From positions 1-64,000 of the forward strand of contig RCAB01000339.1 of the NCBI GenBank assembly GCA_003640385.1: 64,000 nucleotides of DNA. The letters are read 5' to 3'. Source of the stretch: Setaria digitata. Lineage: Eukaryota > Nematoda > Chromadorea > Rhabditida > Setariidae. The position numbers were made by a program, and so were the translations under genes. The notes beneath the pieces are model-generated. The model had not been told where the DNA came from and did no database searches. It worked only from the letters and a program-made list of their open reading frames with translations. Positions 11,752 through 26,100 of this stretch are shown here, piece by piece; position 1 is the first letter of the stretch; the number at the start of each line of letters is the position of its first letter.

Positions 11752-12431
11752 CATCCAAGCTTTTTCTAAAAAAAGGAAAAAATAAAAAAAAAAAGAAGAA
11801 TTGTCATACGTAACTCTTTCTCTCAAAAAAACTGCAGTATTATAAAGCATTATACATTCAAAGTTTCACCAGAACATAAATCGTGCCTGCATGCCACGGC
11901 AGAGCAAAATGAAGTACTGCAACTACCACATGAAAAAATAAAACAGAGAGAAAATAAAGAGACATACGAGATTTTAGCAACAAAGGACAATTTTTTTACA
12001 CGTACTTTACTTATAGCTCAAATTTGTTCAAAGGATGATTGTCAAGTCCATCTCCTTAATTTTCCCGAGTCAATATCATTAATGTTAATGCCTTCCTCAA
12101 AATCAACCACTTTTATTTTCAGTAAAATTCGCTCCTTCTAGACTATGACGATCGCATAACACAAAAAAATTAAACATCAGAAAGTTGCTAATCAAATATT
12201 GTGAAATATTTTATATATGAAAGTACAACGACATTAGTTTCCTTTTTTTTTTTAGAACAGGAAATATTTCACAACGGTCCGAAATGTAGGCATAGCTTTC
12301 TGTACCATTTGTAACCAAACAATACAACAAATTTATACAATCACAATTTAAAAAATGGTAATATTGAAAATAACCATTATTGTGCTGGCACTCCGAAATA
12401 AACTTGAAACTCACAGTTTCAGCAAATGAAA

Positions 12432-15214
12432 TTAACCGAATCGCGGCCTTTTAACTGATACTGCTTCGTTATACTGACTCGAATTACTCATATTGGTAGC
12501 GGAACTAGACAAAACATTTCCGACATTGTCTGTAGTTAATACATGCCGCGCAACCGTAGCTGCCAAATATGGACATTCATTTTCCAGCGCTACCCAATCC
12601 TAAACAGAAGACTTGTAAGCACAGAGCGAAAACATGACACAATCTTAAATGCTCAAAATAACTTTCATTAGAAGTAAATAGGAAACATATGTGAAAATGA
12701 GTAGGATTTCAGTAATATGGAGACAAGCAAATAAAAATACTGGAAGAAATTAAAGGGTTATTCAACTATTTGAATCCTGACTAATCAACTCATAGTAATT
12801 GATTTCTTCGTTACCTCTCGAAAACTGGACAAGTGATTATTACCTCATTATCAACGATGTAATTACGATGTTTCTGCAAAAGATTTAAAATTTTCCACTT
12901 CAAAATAGGAGCATTATACAAGTCAGCAGCTCGAAGGCGTTCACAAAAATTATTGGGTGATAGATCTTTTGCCAGTGCCTCCTGACATAAACTTTTCAAA
13001 CGATCCAGACAAAATCTGAAAAAAAAATCTAATCGATTCACCGTATTACAGAACTTGACATGAAAATTAAAAAAAAAAGTTACCGATCTGCAGCAGCTAA
13101 AATCTCTAATGTTCGCTTTGATGATTCTGAACAATTATCTTTGTAAATGTATTCCAGAATGCACGCCATTGTTTCCGGCGTTATATCTTCCAAATTTACC
13201 TAAATAATTCAGTTATTTTGTTAAACAAGTTGAAACATTCCCAAGAAAATGCTCAGTAAAACAAAACTAAATAAACAACCTCGCCTCTCAAGCTTTCTTG
13301 ATTAGTTTGATCTCTGAACATAGCCTGGAAGAAAGGCGATCGAGCTGAAAGGATTGCTTTGTGACATTTAAAAGAACGTCGGCCGACATTAAGTGAAAAA
13401 TCCGAAAAGTCTCCACTCTCCAATAATTGTCCGAAATCGCGTCCTAAAATGATCAAGTAACCAAGGCCAACAGTCACAATCTTCGAATACCAACGTTAAA
13501 AAACTTGAAATTTTACTAATGCGCTCATCTCGAACAGGAAAAAAACCTGTACATACTAAGATCTATAAGACTGCAGTGATATTCTAAAATTGAATTTACG
13601 AAGAAATGCGTCAGTAATCTTGGGTAGCTACTTTAGGACACCAGAAACTTCACAAAACAAATATTTCATTTTCTTCAAGACCTACCCATAAAATTTGGAT
13701 CTAATCGTGCTCTAACTTCATCACTAACACCTAAAGAAACTCCGAGCGTCGAAGAACCACTATACCCATAAAGAACATCCAGATCTGGTTCCACTTCAGT
13801 ACTATTTTGGTCTCCATATACGGTTAACTCAACGCCAACAGTTAAAACATCATCCGGTAAAAATTTCGCGACACGACTCTGTAAAAATGCAAAACTGTGC
13901 CAGGATTTAAAATAAAATTGATGAAAAGTGTCACGAAGAACTTTAACCAGCTATTATAATTATAATTTCCTAATATAACAGCATCGAATTAAAAGATTAT
14001 CTACATATATACCCAACTGTGAAATTATCCAAACCAATGCCGAGCAAATAAAATATTAACTTTGCCATATCTCATAAACAGACCTTTAAAGTCTCGGTGG
14101 AAAAGAATTTCGAAGCGGTGACAATTCCACCACGATTGATTGTGACGACATTTTTGTTCAGCGCACATCCTCGTGGACCATCTGCAGCTTCAATGTAGAA
14201 ATTTACCCGAAAACGAAGCTTTGCAGATGGGCATTCTAAAACCAGCTATTAATGTGTGTGTGTGTGTTTTTTTTTTCGAAAAGTATGTTTAACATATAAC
14301 ACAAACTGAAAATCTCAGTGCTGAACCCTTTTTTTTTTGGCATGTACATAAATAATCATTCTTTGAGATATCTCCGCAAAGAAAAGCTATCTATAATTAA
14401 TTTTCTGCCTACAAAGCTTTAAATTGATATTCAGACTGTTACCCAGCTTATATACTTACTGAAAATTTGAAGAAATAAGGAAAGGTATCCTCGACATTCT
14501 TCATCTTTCCCGCAAGGAAATAGCTTCAGTCGAAATCGATAGTCGTGATCGGTGGAACCAAATATGCTGAAGAGTATGTATTATCAGAAACATGAAGCTT
14601 CACTCAAACTATCCCTGCATATCTAACCCTGGGCTAAATTTACAAGTTCTTAAATTTTTTAATATCTGAACTAAAAAAATACACTCCAGTGAGACAATTA
14701 ATAGAATGCGACGGCAGAAATGAACTATATAAGTTAGAAAATCTGATGTTCGTTAAGCTTCATAAGTTAAAAGTCCCTGGTAGAGAAATAACGACTTCTA
14801 TGATTTTCAATTAAACTTCAAATTCAACTTATCCCACTGTGCCGTATACTTTGCCAACAATGGCACCATATCATACGTAAGTGTAAAAGTAGTCCTACTT
14901 TTCAAAACATACCTACTACATCTTCAACATTAAAAGCAACTTTTAGTGCATAATAAATAACTAGCTAACTTTGATTCAATGAAATCACCCGGTGATGATA
15001 ATTCCTGTTGCACTGAAAACTGTGCAACACTCCATTTATGCATGAAGACAATGGTATCCATTTTCGTGGCGCATGCTGATATGTAAACAGCACCATCCAA
15101 ATGTCGACATAATCCACTACTACCACTCGATCCAGATGCTGCAGAACTCGGCTGAGAATTTTCCGAAATACCACTACGTTGCTGTGACAACTCGTTGTTA
15201 TACTCTGCCAACAT
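12432..15214 (-). CDS. MATH-BTB protein, SPOP-type CUL3 substrate adaptor
   Basis: Eight exons (15214-14970, 14566-14460, 14235-14084, 13878-13686, 13443-13280, 13199-13084, 13015-12844, 12599-12432) give 438 aa with consistent phases. A Ser-rich head ([12 protein letters not shown]) leads into a MATH domain, about residues 57-190, with [29 protein letters not shown] and [14 protein letters not shown] domain follows, about 238-345: [58 protein letters not shown]-like helical region ([17 protein letters not shown]) comes next, and the end is basic (VKRPRF), like the nuclear signal at the end of SPOP. By family knowledge MATH recruits substrate and BTB binds CUL3. A spacer of about 40 residues between MATH and BTB is longer than in SPOP. 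An acceptor (cattatag) abuts the ATG, so the mRNA may be trans-spliced or carry an upstream non-coding exon. Confidence 0.93.
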
Positions 15215-16863
15215 CTATAATGATAAAAAAAAAATTCTCAATCAACATATTATACCACCAGAACTACACATATTTCATCGGAAATGTTCTTTTTTCTTCA
15301 CTCCATTATGCTGACTACTATCCGAAAAATTCTCCGCATAAAAAAATGTGTGAAAAGATTGTTTTAATGGTATGATATCTTCAACTAAATGACTTATCTA
15401 TTTCTTAAACGAATATTCACAAGAACTTCTATCAAAAATGAGAAATCAAGACACTCTCACTAAAATATTCATATTTCTTAATACACCATCACTTTAATAG
15501 ATTCGAACCCGTTATAACAGACACAAAATAGGACATATAGCCCGCGTGTGGTCAAAAACCTAGGAAAAGTGAGATGTGTTATCCAGAAAAATCGTCAGAA
15601 AATAAAACCTAAGAATTACTGATGAAAGGAATGTCTTTATTAAGTTTTAGGCCTTTATTTACATTTGACTACCAAGCACTCCAGAAATCTCGCTGAAATA
15701 ATAAAAAAAAGAATAAAGCTCTCCAATGAGTGATAAACACTTTGAGAAAACGGCTTGATCAAGTAAGATTTACAAAATAAAAAAACCCGCCCTTAGTACT
15801 ACCAAGCACTATCTTTTCTAAGAAAAAAAAAAAAAAAATCCCAAACAACTTTTCTAATTAAAAAGCTTCACCTTTTATGGACTAATTTAAACAGACAATT
15901 TATAATTATAATTACCAATTCAAAATTAGCTCAATAACCTAATGTGATCTTTCAAGTTTTAGTAAGAGATGAGTTTGGTTATCCACACAGGAAATTAATC
16001 AATGTTAACCAAACCAGAAATAGTCACTTTTGCTAAATCCACACATAAATTTACATCTTCAAGTGTCACAGCCGTAGAATCATTGTAAGCGACTAACTCT
16101 TTCTCTCTCTCTACACGCCGCACATGAACGGAAAATTATAGAGACTTGGGTTGGGAATCGACCCATGATATTATTACAGTGCATGTATAATTCTTTCAGA
16201 TTATTTCTTTCTTTTCCTTTTTTAAATTAGAGATAATGTATTAAAATGAACGAGAGAAGTTATTCATTTATATGGGAACTCCTAGCTATACGGTGCTTTA
16301 TTACAACGCTATCACGAATTCCAGTAAAATTAGGAAATTTTACAAGTTTGTAGATGATTAAAACTTTTAATATCCCAAATGAACATGTATAAATTTTTAC
16401 AAACGAGCAAAATTAGCTAGCATGCTGAGAGAAATACTTGAAACTAAAGAAAAAAAAGAAAAAATGAAAAAAAGCACATAGCTTCATATAAAATCAGTGA
16501 ATACTTCCATTCTTTTTTTTATCTCAGGTACTTTATCCAAGAGGATATCCTGTGCTTTTTTAGGCAAAATCAAATAAAATCCTGAAATGAACGTCCATTT
16601 TGAACTTGAAAATCCTTTACATATATACTTGATAGCTCTTCACATTGCCTTCTTTTTTCTGAAACATTTTTGAATTTCAGCATTCATTTACTTCACATGA
16701 AGACTTATGAAAAAATAACCCCTTCGGCTAGATTGACCTGTGATGACGGTGAAAATGACCACCTGAGAGATATCACATAGATATTCGCAATCTGAAAGCA
16801 ATTACAAAAACATTCCTGAAATTACTAATTTTCGACATGTAATTAACTAGAAGAGTCAAGCAA

Positions 16864-17028
16864 ACTATTCACCTATAACGTGTATACTATTAACCTGTAA
16901 CGTGTATACTATTAACCTATAACGTGTATACTACTCACCTGCAACGTGTATACTATTCACGATGCGCATACTATTCACCTGTAACGTGTACTATTCACAT
17001 CTAACCCGCATACTATTCACCTGTCATT
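16864..17028 (+). repeat. 22-bp minisatellite, about eight units
   Basis: The unit is roughly CTATTCACCTGTAACGTGTA plus two bases (TA). The first four units are near-perfect and later ones have 2-4-bp deletions and substitutions. It has no coding frame. It lies just outside the exon-like segment at 17066-17146. Confidence 0.92.
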
Positions 17029-17065
17029 AAACCGTCTGCTTACGCAAAAAACCTTCCAAGCTTAC

Positions 17066-17146
17066 GTAGGGCTAACTCCACCGAACCCCTGACGATCGTC
17101 ATCACCAAAGCCACACCAATTTGCCGTATCGCCGAGACGGCCGAGC
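17066..17146 (-). other. Candidate 81-nt exon (5' UTR or unrecognised coding)
   Basis: On the minus strand the segment is bounded by a good acceptor (gtatttccag) and a good donor (AC|gtaagc), is 81 nt long (a multiple of three) and is open in one frame, reading LGRLGDTANWCGFGDDDRQ and onward. It is richer in CG than its surroundings. It lies 1.85 kb upstream of the MATH-BTB start in the same orientation. Joining it to that gene's first exon would give the wrong coding phase, so it would have to be a 5' UTR exon or belong to another transcript. Confidence 0.3.
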
Positions 17147-20100
17147 CTGGAAATACAACTTTGAGAAGACGAAGATAGAATATGAATTGTCGATGACTGA
17201 TGACCTGACGTACTGAGGGTTAGCATACCTGCTATTATTGGATCAAAGGTGACACGAAGGAGCTTAGAATAGTCGTTCAGTTAACTGTTTTGTGTAAACA
17301 TAGATCCTGTCAATAGCTGATATCGGAGCAATAATTCATTCATCTAACCCTTTCCTGGAAATACAGAATATTCCTGTATTCTTTATCCATTCATCAGTCG
17401 ACTGGTATATGAAGGGAGTACAGGTGTGCAGTAATTCAAGATTTATCATCGCTTAAAAATTACCTGTTCAAAAGCGACCATGCAATTTTGCCAAATTAGC
17501 AACGCTCAAAAAAACAACTGAGGAAATAGCTTAGCTTAGAAAACAATATTTAAAAGCTTAAGTTGTGTAAAAACTATAGAAATTAAAAAAATGTTAGCTG
17601 AATTTTACAATTTTTTACATCGAAATTACAAAATTGTTGGTGGTATTTATTTAGATATGTTCGTCATCCAGAAAAATGATTTTACCTCTCTCTTTTCCCC
17701 TCCTCCGTCCCTTCAGTTTCTCTTTTCACAGAAAAACAGTGATGATTTGATTTTTTTTTTTTTTTTTTTCTTATTTGAGTGAAAAACTCGAATTCCGTCA
17801 TGTATTTTAGAACGGTCAAAATTTCCTATAATATCAAGTTTATTGATACTTAATTCCTTAATTCCTCACTAAGTATTAATAAACTTGAATTTGATTCATC
17901 AATATTACTTGGAGTATGAATAATTTGCTAAGCATTGAATCGTACCTTCTTATTACAGTTCAGTTGGTAGTGCCGGAAGTATTTAAGCACAGGATGAGCT
18001 TTTTTTTTCTTTTTTTTTTGATCTGACTTTCCTTCTGCGTAGTGGTTTTTTTTCATTATCGAAATGTGCACTTTGATTTTGTTGCTTTTGATGGAAATTC
18101 TAAAATACTTTCAAATGTTTTCAAGTGCTTAGTGCTTCCTAATATAGTACTACTTTATAGCATATGTAGATGTTCAGCTAGATCACACAGTTTGATGACA
18201 AGTTTAGCCACTTCATTAGAACAACATAATCTTCATTTTATTGTGGTCATTTCTGGGTACTGGTTTAGATCGTTAGATCGGGCTTCATCGAGCATAGCAG
18301 CTTTGCTAAAGTGATGTAGCAACAACAGTTGTTAGAAAAATTTTTATGCTGAATAAATTTACAGATCGTACAGTCCAGTCATATACATATATATTTTTTA
18401 CCTTTACCTGAAACTGATATTTAATAGAATTAAAAACAAGAAAAAGTGAGACGAGTTTTGCTCACAACAAAAAAGTTTGGAACAAAATAAACTAGAAGGA
18501 GAATCTCGTAAAAGTTAAGCTTTCCCTTCTTCTCCTGAGGTGCCGTGGAATCTTACTTTTCATTTCTTTTTGCCCAAAATGTAAGAGGCTTCATATGCAG
18601 CCACAAGTGAATTTACCCAGAACAATAGCCAAGCTATTGTATTTTTCTTTTCAGCAGTTTTTGATTTGGTAAAGTGATGATTAATGATTATGAGTTGTTT
18701 TTTTTTTTTTATTTTTGTAGAATGGTAAACCAATGAATACGCAGCATCTCGACGACCTAGAAATAGTTTTAAAAGAATTTTGTTGTTTCTGCTGGGAAAA
18801 TTGTTAAAATTAATCCAACAATTTAAAATACAAGAAAATTTCTGGAATTAATCTAACAAAATAACCAAATAACTTTCCTTGGAGTTACCTACAAATTAAC
18901 AAAAAAAAAAAAAGTGAAAGTAATAGACCTTTCAATACAAAATTTAGAGAAATTCGTCAAAACATTTGTGGAGTTCTGGATCATATAAAGACTAAACTAA
19001 GCCGATAGTGAGAAAAAACCCATATAAACTAAAGTAGATGTCAGTTTAGCAAGATAAAGCGTTGCTAGACATTTTAAAATCATTTAAATTTACAACAGAA
19101 AATACTTCTTATATCTCCAAAAACAATCTTTTTTTTTTTTTTTTTATTTTTCACACTTTCATTATCACAAAGTCACTCGCACAAACTTTCGGAAAAGTAA
19201 CACATTCTGAAGTTTTTTCTTTCCACGAATTCTTAAAAATTTCTCCTTTCTTCCGAATCTATCGGTAAGAAATATGTTCTGCCGTAATATATATTGCGAA
19301 CTTCATTCTTGGACGAATTTCAATGTTCTCATGCAATCTCTTTGTAATTTGGGACGGAACTTTAAAATGTTGAAAAATTCGATCAACAACCCAAAACACA
19401 TTATGTATTACTACTGGTATTTCAACGAATATGTAATTTCTTCATGATTTTTCTTATTCGTTTCAGATTCCGATGATATTTTAAGGCTAATGGATCGAAT
19501 CTCTGATTAGCAATTATTTATCCACTTACAAGGCTTTCATCCTTTTTAAACCATAAAAAGAAAGAAAAAAAAAGTGAGGAAGTAAAAGTGACCATTTGCA
19601 ACTCAGATATTATCCCATTGCTTCAGCTATTCTTGACAGCATATTCTTGTTTTAATTATCGTTCTTTATCACCTTGTTATTACAGACTGTACTTTCTACT
19701 CTGTGCTTTTGCCGAAGTATCCGATATCGGCTATCACAGTATCACATCTGATGAACGTCTATCAACAGTTATCACTTTTGCATCTGATATGTGATATTTC
19801 ACTTAATGGGCGTCGATCACGCGTACAAGAACTGATTTTTCTTGCCCTTAAGTGCATAAGACCAAGTTTCGCTCCACCTGCTTGACTTGACTATTCTATT
19901 GATAAATTGTTACTCAATTGTTCAATATTTAACCAGCCTACAGTTTTGCAGTGACTAGGAGGAAAATTAAATTTAAACATAGAAAGGTCACGTGCTAGCC
20001 AATCTTTGTCCTTTCTGTATTTTCGTTGTCATATATTTCACTAACCAGTGTAAATGATAGAAAAGTATCGTACTAACTCAGGAGTAAATTATGCTAATTA

Positions 20101-20959
20101 TACAATTATTAATTTCATCTGATTTCTGAAAATGGTTGGTTTTGGATCAAATGTATAAAAATCTGATCTTTACAGTGTAACAGAAGGAATTCTGACAACA
20201 GTTCACAAATCAGCTTACATCGAAGCACTTATTCAAAGCGTATTTTTAAATGACATTCTCGCAGCATTCTCAAAATTAACGATATGTAGTAACAAGAGAT
20301 ACGTAATGACATTAGATGTAATTTATCACTGCAAATAAACAAAACTTTGTTGTTGCTTACTGTGATTGATATGATAAGGATCATCTATTGAAGCGAAATA
20401 TCTGAATATCCAATGTTTCATCCCCATCTTATCATTATTTCCCGCTACAGGTTTTCTCCCTTTTCCTCTTCTCCCGAGCGTCTTGCCCCTTGTCCTCGAA
20501 AGGAACGACACTATTGATCATACTTTTCACGAAACCGTTCATCAATGAAAAGGTTTGTTTTATACTGTTGACCCAATCGAACTAGTTGATAGATGATCTT
20601 TATCACATTTATCCTTCCCTTTCTCGTCTTCATTCCACCTCTGATCGTACCTATCACTCTGTCCACTTCGATATCAGCAAATATTTTTTTGAAGGAAATG
20701 TACTTCCTGGACACTGCTCCTTATCAGTTTAATCTCATATATGATCTACTGAAATAATCAATGATCTTATCTCGGATAGTCTTCTGCAGATTTCAACTTT
20801 TTTCCTTTATCATCTGATTTTCACTTCTCTTATTGGCAACAATAAATTCAAGAAAGTAATGCAAACAATTTGTTCGGAAGGATCATATCAAACAAATAAT
20901 AACAAACAAATAAAAGACTAATTTTATTTGTTACTGTAATTATTAATATGCTACTAAAA

Positions 20960-21185
20960 CTATTACTGTAGTTATTATTATTATTATCATTACTATTATT
21001 ATTATTATTACTACTATTGTTATTATTATTATTGTTATTATTATTATTGTCATTATTATCATTGTTATTATTATTATTGTTATTGCTATTATTGTTATTA
21101 TTATTCATTATTATTACTATTATTATTAATATTAATATTATTAGTACTATTATTGTTATTATTATTATTATTATTATTATTAGTA
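20960..21185 (+). repeat. ATT-type microsatellite
   Basis: Long compound array of ATT, ACT and GTT trinucleotides. It produces poly-Asn and poly-Leu open frames on the two strands that are not genes. Confidence 0.95.
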
Positions 21186-21739
21186 TAAATATACGCTAGT
21201 TTCTATCACTATTAATAATATCGCAAAGGGAATTACTATTTATTATTTAATATTCATTAATAACTATATGTGTGTGTATAAAAAACGGTGATTTATTAAA
21301 TCGTTGGTGTCTATACTTTATCAAACTTATTGTCTACACCGTCGATAACAGTGAAGATAAAGTGATAGCTTTAATAAAGAAAGAAAAAGAGAAAATTTAT
21401 TAAAATAGACATAATAAACATTTATGCTAATATGCTGCCAACAAAAAAAAAGTCGAAGATAGTCAACTAGCATTTTCTAAGTTTTATTCGGAATTGTTTT
21501 CCAACTAATCTCAAGTATCCGAATAATCTTATCCTCTGTAAAATCTAAAGGTAAGCGCTTATTAATGAACTTATTATTAATGGGTTATTCGGATACACTG
21601 GCCTATTCAAATGAATTATAAATTTTTTCCGTTTATCGGACAAAATTCTTTCACCGCTATTACTAACAAAAATATCACTATTCCTTAAATCTGCTATTGT
21701 TAGTCTGATTTGCACTTCTATTCTCGACTTTAGTCCTTC

Positions 21740-21955
21740 TTGCTCGATCTCGACCTGTGCAAATTTGATTATGCTGAAAGAAAAAAAATTCTACGTGAAA
21801 TGAACTATGAACCAAGGACTGTAGGAGTCCGGGACTGTATATGCGAAATCTGTTCACCTTCCCGGAACCTATTTCCAGTGGGAAAAGAAATGCAAAACAA
21901 AATTGTACAGGCAAAGAAAGAGGCTTGCTGCATTCTCATAGATTTGCCTTTCTGA
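21740..21955 (+). other. Isolated open frame of uncertain status
   Basis: A 71-codon open frame with a mixed, protein-like composition (CKFDYAERKKILREMNYEP, then CICEICSP). It has no ATG close to its start, so it would have to be an internal exon. I see no matching flanking exons and recognise no family. It may be chance. Confidence 0.15.
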
Positions 21956-23137
21956 TGAATGTGATGTGCTAAATTCTATTGTTAAATAGATGTAAATAAA
22001 TTAATGCACAAATTTTATAGTTCAAAATTCGAAGAAATAAAAGGCAATCTTGTTTCAAAATTCTACAAAAATATTATCCTAAGCGTAACCTCACAACTTC
22101 GTAATCATATAATCTCTCTTTTATCGCTACATTTATGAAAGTCATTCATCATCCATTACTCCTTAACCACTGCAGACCAATTTAATCGCCTTTTCTGTTC
22201 GAGTATTTGTGCCTTGCATTCGCCTAACTGATTCTGCCGAAATTCTCTAAAGAAGATTTCTTGTTCGATAGAACGATTTCAAATGATTGGAATTTTCGCC
22301 ACTCCATAGGTCTAATACCTATTATTTTAAAAACACATTTCATCCTTTGTCCTCTCTTCTTTCACTTTAAAAAAATCTCTAAATTCGAAATTTTGGAAAT
22401 CCTGACAGACTTTAGTACGATTGCTCGTTCTTTTTTTTTTTTTNTCTTAGTTATTGAGGTAGGAAAATGACTGGAGGTTGGAAGGAATCACTATTTGGTT
22501 GAAAATTCTGATTTATCAGAACTTGATGATTTTAACTTCTATTTTCACATTTTCGATTGATGAAGGAAAAAAAAAAAAAAAAATCTCAAAAATAGGACCT
22601 ATTGTCGTCTTTTCAGTTTTCTAAAGAATTGAATGGACAGAATTGGCTTTGAAAAGCCATAAGTTACCTACCGTTAATTTATTTAAATGAGAAAATAAAA
22701 CACGCAACATCGTTGTGCAAAACGACACGAAACTAATGATAGCCGTTAACGATATTTGAAGTGGATTGAATTTATTGAAATTTCCTGAGCAACTGCTTTG
22801 GAAGGAACAATCTCACTTCTTTATATTTTGTCTCCTCATGTGTCTGAAATTATGTTAGGCTTCAGGTTTTTAATCTCAGCCTAAAACTTTAGTTTAAAAT
22901 CTTAGTCATGCTTGCCAGAAATCACAGAATCATCCAACAATAACACCAGAGATTATATTATAGTTGCAGAAAGCCTCATCTGTTATCTATGATTTCTTCC
23001 TCTTGCTTTATCTTCTTATCTGTTATCATCATCACACAATGGTCCTTCATATCTTCACGTCTGACATTAATTGTAATTTTTTCGTAGAAATTTTCGTAGA
23101 AATTATCATATCACCATGTTTGTCCTGCAGAGATGCG

Positions 23138-26100
23138 ATGGTGTTAAGCGATCCTGGAATATTCCTCTCACGGAATTTGTTCTACATTGCTGCAGGCATT
23201 ATTATTGTAAGTATTTCGTTGTTTTATTAAGATGTTTAATTATGTAAACTTAGTCCGCATGAGAAAATTAAACTATAATCTTTTATATCCTTTTTGTTTC
23301 CTAATGTTGTTCAGAAATCAAAGGCTTTACAGAGTTCGATATGCAATGTAGAAACTATACCGATTGATAATTCCCTCGTAGATGCTGAAATAATCAAAGG
23401 TGAGGATTTCGCGTAATATCCACCTACATCGTCAACTGTCACAGTTAATATTTACATCAGCTGTCACAATTGCCACTTATCACTATCACTAGTATATTAT
23501 TGCAGCTGCTGATAATATTCCCTAATAGACTTACGAACTTCAAACAAATTTCACTATAGGTACTTTTGGAGAACCAAATTTTTAATTCCTAATATCAGTT
23601 AAAAATAAAGTAAATAGCCTTAATCCCTCTTATCCTCTCTATTCATCTTACTGAATCACGCATGCTTTCAATCTAATTTAATCGCGATTCAAATATACAG
23701 ATTGCGTGACAAATAAAAGCGTTGATCTCGTACTTATATTAGATGGTTCCGGTTCGATTGGGGATGAAGCATTTCAGTTGCTAGTAAGTTTCAGTGTATA
23801 AGAAAAATTTTCCTTGATAATTGATTGAAAATTTCAGTTCATTTTACAAAGGAATCCTTAAAACCCGAACTAAATTGATTTTTCTTTTTTTTTTTTTGCG
23901 CATCAAGAATTACTGGAAGCGGAATACACCATAAATAGATGCGGCAATTAGTCTGAGTTTTTATGAGCCTAACGGGTACAATTGGTAAGAGGCCCAGCAG
24001 CATACATTTAACTCAAACATCTACCTCCTGTGAAGAAGATGCGCTTTTCGTATTTTAGGCCGAGTCATTCAGCAAATAAAAGAAACTCAGAACTTAAGTC
24101 AACTCTCGTTAAATCTTTATTGATCGATCAAATTGTTATTCTCAGTTATAGATAACCTGTTGATCTTATTTGTTGTAGCTCGACTTCGCCATTCATCTAC
24201 TTCGACGGATTAATATCACTGATCAAGGTAGCCGAATGGGCATCATTCAGTACGCCGAGAATCCTCAGCTTGAAATTAGACTTAATCAATTTACTCATTC
24301 TAATCAGGTCTGTGTTCTTCAGTTCTTCTGTATCTCGAAATACAGATGTCCATCGTGAGGTTGTCTGAACTATGTTTTGATGCATAAAATATCCGATTAT
24401 CACTGTCAAATCAAACAGGCAGTTGACGGCTATCATTAGACGTCGATGATAGAATCGAAGGAGTAGAAGTAGATCGCAGTTAAATCATGGGAGGATCTGT
24501 TCTAATAATTCTGACAGTCAGTTTCCGAAAAATCCATTTAATATGAAGTTTGTCCTCATCCGCAGCAATTCATATTTCACACGAATTGGCTGATATATGT
24601 TATGTAGCTGAGATATATAGCGGAAGCCAACAAATCATCAAAGCTTAACGAAAGAAAGTCCGAAAAGAAATGGACACACTCCTGATAAGAGTAATCCTTT
24701 AAAGAGGTGAAGTAATGTTCAATAAAACTGCATTTTTGGAAAACGATCATCGTTGTTGTCAAGAAAAAGTGGGATTTAATAATTGGTATGATTCATTTGG
24801 ATCGATTTAAGCACAGGTGAAGAAGTATTTATCGAAGAATCTAATTGGAATGAGTTTTTTTTTTTTATCGTAATAACAAGAACTTTGTTAATGATGTTGT
24901 AGATAATTGGAAGTCATAGTTCCTCAGTTCTAATGATGGTGAAAAAAGACATCCCGTCTATTGGAAATTTATTTTTCTTTATAACTAATGTTCATGTTTC
25001 ATATTGATGATAAGGAGGCATTTATTCCGGATCAACCTGTTTGGTATTAATTCATAATCTTAAAATCAATCAACCTGTTTGGTATTAATTCATAATCTTA
25101 AAATCAATTTTTTTGAAAAACTAACAATATTTGCTAGCTCTTTTTCTCTTCGAAATGCTGAAATTGCCGTTGGTGGCAATGATTTTGTCTCAAGTGTTTT
25201 GACCTAATTCCCTTTCTGCACCTACTTATTGAAAATGGTTAGATTGTTCGAAAAAGAAATCTTCTAGAAGTACTGGGAAACCAAATTATTTAATTGAAAT
25301 TTGTACATTTATTAATGAGATACCAAACATGAATCGATTGGCATCTTTGCTTCGAGACGACTTTATTATCATCAAAATTGTTTCCCAAAAATAGTTGTGA
25401 AAAATGAAAAAATTGACAGATGAACTCCATGAATTTTTATGAGCAAATGATATATTATCTGATCATTTTTTTATTCTGGTGATTACAGTATTAATTGTAA
25501 TTCTGCTTAAGAATCATTACATTTGGCAACAATAGTGGTACCAATACTGCTTACACTTATTGTTCATTCATAGGTCAAGTTTAATTACTGATCGATTTTC
25601 CTCCTCAAACTTCCGCTAGAACTATTACCATAGATACAAACAAATTTATGGGCTTTCTTTTGGACTTTTGAACATTCCATCTCTCAAACACAACTTTTAA
25701 CAATGATTTACCTACTTCCACGTTTATTAGCATCGTGATCTAACACCAATATTTGACTCTACTGCTAACTATCATCCCAAATTTGTGGTAGCTTCACCTT
25801 TGACCTTTTATATACTACAGCATGCTCCTTCTTTAAAGGATGGCTTTTCGGAAAAAGTTTTGTTTTTTAGATTTCGTTCGATTATCAAAAATCAGATTTT
25901 GCAATAGCTAACATCTTTATTCTACCGGATTCTACCAGACCAAAAGTTCGAAATATCGTGGAGAGTTTACAAAGTTGTTTTAAATTTACTAATACTATTA
26001 AAATAGCCTTGTAACTTATCATTTGATTTTTGAAAAATTATCCACATTTCCCCAATTTTTTTTTTTTTTTTTAGTATTGACTATTTCAAAGTATAATATT

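Larger units (their letters stand above)
10280..12431. other. Intergenic, between PAN and MATH-BTB genes
   Basis: Upstream region of the PAN gene and 3' flank of the MATH-BTB gene. No convincing exon. The minus-strand open frame at 10476-10676 lacks any family signature. A diverged 100-bp element occurs twice (10747-10848 and 11651-11751). Confidence 0.6.
15215..23137. other. Gene-poor ~8-kb block
   Basis: No recognisable gene. It contains a 22-bp minisatellite (16864-17028), a small locally CG-richer exon-like segment (17066-17146), ATT microsatellites (20960-21185), many homopolymer runs, one N inside a poly-T (22444), and an isolated Cys-containing open frame (21740-21955). The last part holds the upstream region of the vWA-ZP gene. 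Confidence 0.6.

Noticed and set aside
20848..21199. Poly-Asn and poly-Leu open frames
   Set aside because: Produced by the ATT microsatellite; no flanking coding sequence.
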